NCBI GenBank assembly: GCA_900319615.1
Contig: ONPE01000039.1
Location: forward strand, 1-9,687
Reading direction: 5' to 3'
DNA from: an uncultured Eubacteriales bacterium
GTDB lineage: Bacteria > Bacillota > Clostridia > Oscillospirales > Acutalibacteraceae
Length of the DNA: 9,687 nt
Shown: positions 1-6,313 of the stretch, piece after piece
Layout of the letters: each line of letters starts with the position of its first letter
Position numbering within the stretch: position 1 is the first letter of the stretch
Translations under genes and position numbers: made by a program
The notes under the pieces: generated by a model
The model's input: only the letters and a program-made list of their open reading frames with translations
Told to the model about the DNA's origin: nothing
Databases searched by the model: none

Positions 1-4
1 CATC

Positions 5-34
5 GGCGGCAGGGTTTGGCTCTGCCGCTTTATT
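5..34 (+). terminator. Probable rho-independent terminator of a gene upstream of the window
   Basis: A 9-bp stem (6-14 with 20-28, GCGGCAGGG against CTCTGCCGC, one G-U pair) encloses a 5-nt loop and is followed by TTTATT. There is no T-run on the other side, so it should act on the + strand, ending a transcript that enters from the left. The gene it would serve is not visible. Confidence 0.6.
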
Positions 35-124
35 CTGTCGAAAAACAGTTGTCGTTTCGGAGAGGACACTGCGAACAGACTGATAAGCACAATTGTGGTC
101 TTTTGTCACAACAGGCACCAAGAT

Positions 125-187
125 AAAGACAAAGATAAAGAATAAAAAGATAAAGAAAAAGACAATGACAAAGGCAATGACAAACGC
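125..187 (+). repeat. A-rich imperfect hexamer repeat (AAAGAY-like)
   Basis: Ten units related to AAAGAC/AAAGAT run in a row with a single 3-nt interruption (TAA at 143-145). Units include AAAGAC at 125 and 158, AAAGAT at 131 and 146, and AATGAC at 164 and 176. The strand is almost free of T. It lies about 95 bp upstream of the predicted -35. Read as codons it would give Lys-Asp pairs, but a stop at 143 and the lack of a start argue against coding. It is probably a slippage-prone low-complexity tract; a role in DNA bending is possible but unproven. Confidence 0.55.
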
Positions 188-229
188 CGCGTATGCGGCT
201 CCGTGCCGGATATCACCGACGTCATTTCA

Positions 230-260
230 TTGACAGTTGGATATCAACATAACATACGAT
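230..260 (+). promoter_or_regulatory. Weak second promoter candidate
   Basis: A perfect TTGACA lies at 230-235, but the best -10 partner is TACGAT at 255-260 (4 of 6 matches) after a long 19-bp spacer. It could be a minor or regulated upstream promoter for the same operon. It is much weaker overall than the promoter at 279-307. Confidence 0.2.
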
Positions 261-273
261 TGTTAACAAATCG
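257..273. promoter_or_regulatory. Palindrome upstream of the -35, possible operator
   Basis: TTGTTAACAA at 260-269 is a perfect 10-bp palindrome. It extends with one offset base into CGAT and ATCG arms at 257-273. It ends 6 bp before the -35 hexamer at 279, a usual place for a regulator that touches the promoter. No family can be named from the sequence alone. Confidence 0.3.
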
Positions 274-278
274 TTGAT

Positions 279-307
279 TTGACTTTTAGCTCGCTGTATA
301 GTAAAAT
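279..307 (+). promoter_or_regulatory. Sigma-A-type promoter of the FHA-SEDS/PBP operon
   Basis: The -35 is TTGACT (279-284) and the -10 is TAAAAT (302-307), each matching 5 of 6 consensus bases, with the ideal 17-bp spacer. The surrounding DNA is AT-rich in an otherwise GC-rich window. The start of transcription would fall near 314, leaving a very short leader (about 17 nt) before the GTG at 331. Confidence 0.75.
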
Positions 308-310
308 TAT

Positions 311-324
311 ATATGTATACATAT
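311..324. promoter_or_regulatory. Perfect 14-bp palindrome over the predicted transcription start
   Basis: ATATGTATACATAT reads the same on both strands and lies between the -10 hexamer and the Shine-Dalgarno. It covers the predicted +1 and is a good place for a repressor. In RNA it could at most form a weak 5-bp AU hairpin. It also contains an ATG (313) that opens a four-codon reading frame ending in TAG at 325-327, in frame with the downstream gene. Confidence 0.35.
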
Positions 325-325
325 T

Positions 326-334
326 AGGAGGTGA
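326..334 (+). promoter_or_regulatory. Strong Shine-Dalgarno overlapping the start codon of the SEDS gene
   Basis: AGGAGGTGA is a nine-base match to the complement of the 16S rRNA 3' end. The only ordinary start codon available, GTG at 331, lies inside it, so the normal 5-9 nt spacing is missing. At that spacing the in-frame codons are CGT (337), ATC (340) and AAT (343), none of them a usual start. Confidence 0.6.
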
Positions 335-2055
335 GGCGTATCAATCTACAGATCATTCTCGATGTATCGGTAATCGTGCTGAGGATACTGCTGTCCATTT
401 ACGCGCTGGTGATTGTGTACCAGTGCTTTGCGGCGGCGCGCCGCCACAGACGGCCCGAAAAGCCCCTCGTTACCTTACAGATAAAGGATACGGGGCAGAA
501 GATACCCGTCCTGTTCTGGGAGAACTCCATCGGTCGCTCCAAGGGCTCGGATATCCGCGTGTCTGATATCAGCGTATCGCGCGACCATTGCGTGCTGCTC
601 CGTCGTAAGGAGGGCTGGTTCGTATCCGATATCGGCTCCAAGTTCGGCACCTACGTCAACGGCGAAGAGTGCAAAGAGCGCACCAAGGTCATCATCGACG
701 ACGAGATCACCGTCGGCAACACGACCTTCGTGTTAAAGCGCGGCGACGAGTATCAGGAGCGTCTGCGCCCGTCGTGGTTCTTCTCCAAGGCGTCCGACAA
801 GGGCAGCCTCAAGCCCTATAAGCTGATGATACTCATCACGTTCTTCCACCTTTTCATGGCGGTGGAGGCGTGCTTCTCAAACGAAATACAGGACTTTGTA
901 CCGCTGTACATATTCGGCGCTATGGAGATAGTGATGTGGACGTTCTTCTGCATTTCTTCATACGCTTTGAACCGCGTGAACTTCGAGCTGGAGGCTCTTG
1001 CGTGCTTTTTGTCGGGCATCAGCGTGCTGCTGCTCGTGCGGCAGGAGGTACGCTCAGCCGTAGTCCAGCTCATAGCCATGGCTATCGGCATGATCGTCTT
1101 TGCGATAATCGTGAAGTTCATCGAGGATCCAGACAGGGTGAATTCGTGGCGAATCTACATCATGATCGCCGCCGTCGGACTTTTGGCTGTGAACATCCTC
1201 TTCGGCAGGGTGACCAACGGCGCCGCCAACTGGATAAGCATCGGCGGCATAAGCGTACAGCCCTCCGAGTTCGTCAAGGTCGCGTTCATCTTTGTCGGAG
1301 CCGCGGCTTTGGATAAATTGCAGACGAGGCAGAACTTCTTCCTCTTCATCGGCTTCTCTGCGATATGCGTCGGCGCTCTCGCGCTGATGGGCGATTTCGG
1401 TACCGCGCTGATCTTCTTCGCGACCTTCCTGCTCATCGCGTTCATGCGTTCCGGCGACTTCAAGACCATCATCCTCGCGCTTGCCGCAGCCGCGTTCGCC
1501 GTGTTCATCGTGCTGAATATCAAGCCGTATGTAGCCGACCGTTTCTCCGCATGGGGACACGTGTGGGAGCACACTCAGGACAGCGGCGGCTATCAGCAGG
1601 TGCGCGTTATGACCTATATGGCGTCGGGCGGTCTGTTCGGCGTAGGCGTGGGCAACGGCTACCTGAAATATGTTTTTGCATCCGAGTCCGATCTCGTATT
1701 CGGTCTGATATCCGAGGAGATGGGGCTGATCATAGCCTTTGCAGTAGCGGCTTCGATCATCGCGCTGGCGTTCTATGCCAGAGCCATCACCACGCGCTCG
1801 AGATCGTCCTTCTACGCTATATCCGCGTGCTGTGCCGCCGGCTTGATGGTGGTTCAGACGGCGCTGAACATCTTCGGCATCACCGATATACTTCCGCTCA
1901 CCGGCGTTACGCTGCCGTTCCTGTCCGCAGGCGGCTCGTCCATGATCTCGTGCTGGGGTCTGCTGGCGTTCATCAAGGCCGCAGACGAGCGCACCTATGC
2001 CGCTAAGCGCCGTGTGCCGTCAAATGCTCTGAGAAGGCGGGGTGTCGCCGCATGA
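331..2055 (+). CDS. FHA-domain SEDS peptidoglycan glycosyltransferase (FtsW/RodA/SpoVE family)
   Basis: This is a membrane enzyme expected to polymerise lipid II into glycan strands with a partner class B PBP. One membrane segment (about residues 8-33) is followed by a cytoplasmic FHA domain (about 45-137), then a multi-span SEDS domain (about 160-550). The FHA core is intact: GR at 68-69, SRDH at 83-86 and NG at 110-111, so phosphothreonine binding is likely. SEDS hallmarks are GAANWI with W301, QPSEF at 310-314, the ESDLVF/EEMG segment with D454 (the expected catalytic Asp), and PLTG...PFLSAGGSS near 522-537. FtsW and RodA are about 370-420 residues, so the extra length is the FHA part. GTG 331 is chosen because TAG at 325 closes the frame upstream, but it overlaps the ribosome site. 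The gene leads the operon and overlaps the PBP gene by 4 bp. Whether it serves elongation, division or sporulation cannot be told; the pairing resembles actinobacterial rodA-pbpA. Confidence 0.93.
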   Translation: MRRINLQIILDVSVIVLRILLSIYALVIVYQCFAAARRHRRPEKPLVTLQIKDTGQKIPVLFWENSIGRSKGSDIRVSDISVSRDHCVLLRRKEGWFVSDIGSKFGTYVNGEECKERTKVIIDDEITVGNTTFVLKRGDEYQERLRPSWFFSKASDKGSLKPYKLMILITFFHLFMAVEACFSNEIQDFVPLYIFGAMEIVMWTFFCISSYALNRVNFELEALACFLSGISVLLLVRQEVRSAVVQLIAMAIGMIVFAIIVKFIEDPDRVNSWRIYIMIAAVGLLAVNILFGRVTNGAANWISIGGISVQPSEFVKVAFIFVGAAALDKLQTRQNFFLFIGFSAICVGALALMGDFGTALIFFATFLLIAFMRSGDFKTIILALAAAAFAVFIVLNIKPYVADRFSAWGHVWEHTQDSGGYQQVRVMTYMASGGLFGVGVGNGYLKYVFASESDLVFGLISEEMGLIIAFAVAASIIALAFYARAITTRSRSSFYAISACCAAGLMVVQTALNIFGITDILPLTGVTLPFLSAGGSSMISCWGLLAFIKAADERTYAAKRRVPSNALRRRGVAA

Positions 2056-3431
2056 AACGAATAATGACTCGTTCGCTGATCGTGTGGTTCGTCACCTTCG
2101 CGCTGCTCGCGGGCATGATCTTCCTCGGCGCGCGTGTGATCATCTACAACAACGAGTGGGTGCAGCAGCCCTTCAACGGTCACATGGCTGCGTCAGGCGG
2201 TCTTGCCAAGGCAGGCAGGATCTACGACCGCGACGGTATGCTGCTCGCCTACAGCGAGAACGACACCAGATATTACAGCGACGATGCTCTCACGCGTGAG
2301 GCTCTGCTCCATGCGGTCGGTGATAACTCGCTGAATATCTCTACGGCCATACAGAGCCGTTACCGCACCGATCTGACAGGCTACAGCTTTGTTCTGGGCT
2401 TAGGCTTGCCCGAATCCCTACGCCCGAACAGCGACGTTACCCTGACGGTCGATTCCGCCTCCTGCCGCGCGGCTTACGCTGCGCTGAACGGTCACAAGGG
2501 CGCGTGCGTGGTCTACAATTACAAGACCGGCGAGGTTCTGTGCGACGTCAGCGCACCGAGCTACGATCCCGCCGATCCTCCCGAGATAACCGAGGATAAC
2601 GAGGACGAGTACGACGGCGTTTATCTCGATAACGTCGTGTCGTCCGCCTTCACCCCCGGCTCAGTATTCAAGATAATCACTGCTACCGCCGCAGTCGAGA
2701 ATATCCCGGATATATATTCGCAGACCTTCACCTGCGAGGGCTCCGTGGACATCGGCGGCAACCCCATCACCTGTGAGTACGCCCACGGTACGCAGACGTT
2801 CAACGAGGCGTTCGCCAACTCCTGCAACTGCGCTTTTGCGAATATCGCCCTGCAGGTAGGCGGCGCAAAGATGCAGGAGACCGCCGACAGGCTCGGCTTC
2901 AATAACCCGGACTTCCGCATGAGCGACATACCGATCGCGACCAGCCACTACGACGGCGTCAACGCGAACGAGAACACCCTCGCGTGGTCGGGCATCGGTC
3001 AGGCGGAGGACCTCGCGAATCCGCTGTTCATGGCGATGGTCTGCTCCTCGGTAGCCAACTCCGGCAAGGCGACCTCGCCCTACATCGTCAAGGACGACGG
3101 CAAGCTGCTCAACAAGCTGGGAATAGCCGTGAACAAGGCTCCCGACACGGATATGATGTCGTCGGATTCTGCCGCGAGAGTCCGCGAGCTGATGAAGGGC
3201 TCCGCAGATTCGTACTCGTTCAGAGGGGTCAGCCTTGCAGGGCTGAACTTCTGCGCCAAGACAGGTACCGCCGAGGTCGGCGAGGGTAAGGAGCCCACGG
3301 CGTGGTTCGTCGGCTTCACCGAGGACGACGCGCATCCCTACGCCTTCGCCGCTGTGGTGGTCGAGGGCGGCTACGGTATCGACGCCGCGACCCCCGTCGT
3401 CAGCGCCGCGATAAGCGCACTGGTGAATTGA
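2052..3431 (+). CDS. Class B penicillin-binding protein (PbpA-like D,D-transpeptidase)
   Basis: It cross-links peptide stems of peptidoglycan outside the membrane. Residues 8-30 form a signal anchor, followed by a short N-terminal region with GRIYDRDG at 55-62, and a transpeptidase domain from about 130. All three penicillin-binding motifs are present: SVFK (204-207, S204 the acylated nucleophile), SCN (257-259) and KTG (403-405). C228 and C241 flank the usual CxG...C segment and could form a disulfide. At 459 residues it is shorter than typical class B PBPs (about 580-700) and near mycobacterial PbpA in size, with little dimerisation domain. Start ATG 2052 lies in an ATGA overlap with the SEDS stop codon. 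GGGGTG at 2039-2044 is a weak ribosome site 7 nt upstream, so translation is probably coupled. It is the natural partner of the preceding SEDS enzyme. Confidence 0.93.
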   Translation: MKRIMTRSLIVWFVTFALLAGMIFLGARVIIYNNEWVQQPFNGHMAASGGLAKAGRIYDRDGMLLAYSENDTRYYSDDALTREALLHAVGDNSLNISTAIQSRYRTDLTGYSFVLGLGLPESLRPNSDVTLTVDSASCRAAYAALNGHKGACVVYNYKTGEVLCDVSAPSYDPADPPEITEDNEDEYDGVYLDNVVSSAFTPGSVFKIITATAAVENIPDIYSQTFTCEGSVDIGGNPITCEYAHGTQTFNEAFANSCNCAFANIALQVGGAKMQETADRLGFNNPDFRMSDIPIATSHYDGVNANENTLAWSGIGQAEDLANPLFMAMVCSSVANSGKATSPYIVKDDGKLLNKLGIAVNKAPDTDMMSSDSAARVRELMKGSADSYSFRGVSLAGLNFCAKTGTAEVGEGKEPTAWFVGFTEDDAHPYAFAAVVVEGGYGIDAATPVVSAAISALVN

Positions 3432-3444
3432 CGCGTGCGTTTTT
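3413..3444 (+). terminator. Probable terminator of the SEDS-PBP operon
   Basis: An 8-bp stem (AAGCGCAC at 3413-3420 against GTGCGTTT at 3435-3442, one G-T pair) encloses a 14-nt loop and runs into TTTTTATT from 3440. The left arm lies in the last codons of the PBP gene and the stop codon is in the loop. The loop is rather long, so the hairpin at 3551-3580 may do most of the work. Confidence 0.45.
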
Positions 3445-3454
3445 ATTATAAATT

Positions 3455-3528
3455 GTCATTGCGAAGTCCTCGACACGCGTGTCGGGACACTCGTGTCGAG
3501 ACACTTGTGTCGAGGCTGTGGCAATCTC
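3455..3528. repeat. Intergenic palindromic repeat element, copy A
   Basis: The element starts with GTCATTGCGAAG (3455-3466) and ends with CTGTGGCAATCTC (3516-3528). Inside, CCTCGACAC (3468-3476) pairs with GTGTCGAGG (3507-3515). The same termini, in the opposite orientation and with a different centre, recur at 6243-6289. This identifies a dispersed family of short palindromic intergenic repeats with conserved ends and variable cores. From memory it resembles repeats common in clostridial genomes. It carries no gene and sits in a convergent intergenic space. Confidence 0.7.
3472..3513. repeat. Three tandem 14-bp palindromic units
   Basis: The units lie at 3472-3485, 3486-3499 and 3500-3513 with exact 14-bp period. 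The shared form is GACAC, two variable bases, GTGTCG, then G or A. The middle pairs are GC, TC and TT. Each unit is itself a palindrome (GACAC...GTGTC), so the array can form one long hairpin or three small ones. It fills the variable centre of repeat copy A. Confidence 0.85.
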
Positions 3529-3550
3529 AACCGAATTAAGATACAAAAAC

Positions 3551-3590
3551 AACTCCCAAAGCGATCATGCTTCGGGAGTTTGATTTATAT
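3551..3590. terminator. Bidirectional rho-independent terminator between convergent genes
   Basis: AACTCCC (3551-3557) pairs with GGGAGTT (3574-3580). After one A-C mismatch, AAGC (3559-3562) pairs with GCTT (3569-3572), leaving the 6-nt loop GATCAT. On the - strand the stem is followed by GTTTTTGTATC, a good T-run for ending the lipoprotein transcript. On the + strand it is followed by TGATTTATAT, giving weaker termination for the PBP operon. Confidence 0.8.
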
Positions 3591-3606
3591 ACGGATGATT
3601 TTTATT

Positions 3607-4431
3607 TCACTTACCGCTCAGTTCCCTGACGGTTTTGTAGACGCGGTCGTAGGAATACAGGATACCGCCGTCGCCGTCATGACATACCTCTTTGACAATG
3701 TTGCCTCTGTCGTCATATTCATATTCGGATTCGGATAAACCGGATGCAGCGGCGCCGAAGCCGTAGCTGCGGCTCTCACAGATCAAACGGCCGTCGCTGT
3801 CGTACTTATAAGTGGTTTTCATCATGTCGCTGCCGTTTTCATCCGATTGCGTTGAGGTGAGCGCTTTGCCGTCTTCGTCATTCTCATATTTGATCGTATA
3901 CGAATAATCGTCGGCTCGATAATGCTCCTCGATCAGGTATCCCTTTTCGTCATAACTATAGGTCAGCTCGGAGCTGACTTTGCCGTCGGCGTTATAGGCG
4001 ACGAGCTTCGTTTTGTTGTTGCCGTCATATTCGTACGATGTGACAGAGGTTTTGATGCCGTCGGCATCAAAGACTGTCTGCTTGACGATATTTCCGGCGG
4101 CGTTATACTCCGTCTCTTTGGTCATCTCGACCTTACCGTCTCTTTTAGCAGTAGTTTTTGTCGGATGACCCTCGCTGTCAAATTCGTATTCGTAGGCGGT
4201 CACGGTGTCCTGCGCCTTTTTATCGGGATCCTTCTCGTCGTAAGCGTAGACGTTATAATACTTCTCGCTGACGACCAGATCCTCCGGCTCGGATGTCTGA
4301 GCGGAGTCGGATGTCGCTGCGGAGTCGGATGTCGCTGCGGAGTCGGTCGTTGCGGTTTTCTGTATGCCGGAGCATGCCGCTGCAGTTATGCAGAGCAGTC
4401 CGATCAACATAAGGGTAATAAGTTTCTTCAT
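3607..4431 (-). CDS. Putative lipoprotein with YD/RHS-like repeats, function unknown
   Basis: Residues 1-20 are a lipoprotein signal peptide (Lys-Lys start, hydrophobic core, AAAC ending at C20; Ala at -3 is an acceptable but not ideal lipobox). A Ser/Thr/Asp/Ala-rich linker (about 24-50) carries a six-residue repeat like ATSDSA. Residues about 80-262 are roughly seven copies of a 25-residue unit of the form Y-x-Y-D/N-x-x-G...K...DG, as in YD/RHS or MORN-like beta-strand repeats. The protein is probably anchored to the outer face of the membrane and made of repeated beta hairpins; I cannot name a function. Its ATG is 3 bp past the glnS stop, and its ribosome site AAAGG lies in the last glnS codons, so it is probably co-transcribed and translationally coupled. 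Base composition looks lower in GC than its neighbours. Confidence 0.8.
   Translation of the reverse strand: MKKLITLMLIGLLCITAAACSGIQKTATTDSAATSDSAATSDSAQTSEPEDLVVSEKYYNVYAYDEKDPDKKAQDTVTAYEYEFDSEGHPTKTTAKRDGKVEMTKETEYNAAGNIVKQTVFDADGIKTSVTSYEYDGNNKTKLVAYNADGKVSSELTYSYDEKGYLIEEHYRADDYSYTIKYENDEDGKALTSTQSDENGSDMMKTTYKYDSDGRLICESRSYGFGAAASGLSESEYEYDDRGNIVKEVCHDGDGGILYSYDRVYKTVRELSGK
4301..4354 (-). repeat. In-frame 18-bp tandem repeat in the lipoprotein linker
   Basis: The units at 4301-4318 and 4319-4336 are identical. A third at 4337-4354 shares its first ten bases and then diverges, and a partial relative (GGATGTC) lies just before 4301. Each unit encodes six residues of the Ser/Thr/Asp/Ala linker behind the lipid anchor, so copy changes would alter linker length without shifting the frame. 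Confidence 0.85.
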
Positions 4432-4434
4432 GTT

Positions 4435-6126
<1,692 letters not shown>

Positions 6127-6133
6127 ATACATT

Positions 6134-6138
6134 CCCTC
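6134..6138 (-). promoter_or_regulatory. glnS ribosome binding site deciding the start
   Basis: GAGGG on the - strand lies 7 nt before the ATG at 6126. The other nearby ATG at 6132 would be almost touching it. This site rules out the longer reading frame that begins in the repeat. Confidence 0.7.
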
Positions 6139-6174
6139 ATTTTGATTTATGTCGCAGGACACAACGATGATCGT

Positions 6175-6289
6175 GTCATTCCGAGGAGGGATTAATCCCG
6201 ACGCGGGAATCCCCTTCCTTTTGCAACCGGTTGCATAAACAGGGGGATTGCCACAGCGCCGGAGCTCATGCTCCGGGCTTCGCAATGAC
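6175..6289. repeat. Composite inverted repeat element between gltX and glnS (copies C and B)
   Basis: Two short elements stand head to head. Copy C (6175-6214, + strand) begins GTCATTCCGAGG and ends GGGAATCCCC, with the palindrome GGGATTAATCCC at 6188-6199. Copy B (6243-6289, - strand) begins GTCATTGCGAAG and ends CTGTGGCAATCCCC, with a 7-bp hairpin CCGGAGC/GCTCCGG at 6259-6276. Copy B shares both ends with the repeat at 3455-3528. The spacer holds the perfect palindrome TGCAACCGGTTGCA (6222-6235). Outer ends (6175-6183 with 6281-6289) and inner ends (6205-6214 with 6243-6252) pair, each with one mismatch, so the whole can fold into a branched structure in DNA or in the gltX-glnS mRNA. Confidence 0.75.
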
Positions 6290-6313
6290 GCGGCTGTTGT
6301 GCAGCTGCTGATA

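Larger units (their letters stand above)
35..278. other. Non-coding upstream region
   Basis: No convincing gene is present: the frames lack a start with a ribosome site, and the longest open stretches run into stops within the A-rich tract. Small symmetric elements are present: the 10-bp palindrome CACAATTGTG at 88-97 and a GC-rich hairpin at 186-199 (GCCGC, loop GTAT, GCGGC) with no T-run. The octamer GGATATCA occurs twice, near 208 and 239. The region separates the upstream terminator from the cell-wall operon promoter. Confidence 0.5.

Noticed and set aside
95..145. Short open frame ending in alternating Lys-Asp codons
   Set aside because: It has no ATG and no ribosome site, and it stops within the low-complexity tract; the Lys-Asp pattern simply reflects the AAAGAY repeat.
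279..566. 95-codon + strand frame beginning at TTG 279
   Set aside because: The start is the -35 hexamer itself and the frame mostly overlaps the FHA-SEDS gene in another phase, with no family resemblance.
2138..3431. Unusual cysteine content of the PBP as a redox feature
   Set aside because: The SCN motif and the paired cysteines before it are common in class B PBPs, so they are not remarkable by themselves.
3455..3528. CRISPR array
   Set aside because: The 14-bp units abut directly with no spacers and are themselves palindromic, unlike CRISPR repeats with unique spacers.
6127..6175. Dedicated glnS promoter
   Set aside because: No -35/-10 pair with acceptable spacing was found on the - strand; read-through from gltX is more likely.
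6127..6313. T-box riboswitch ahead of glnS
   Set aside because: No T-box consensus, specifier stem or terminator/antiterminator pair is seen; the structure is explained by the inverted repeat element.
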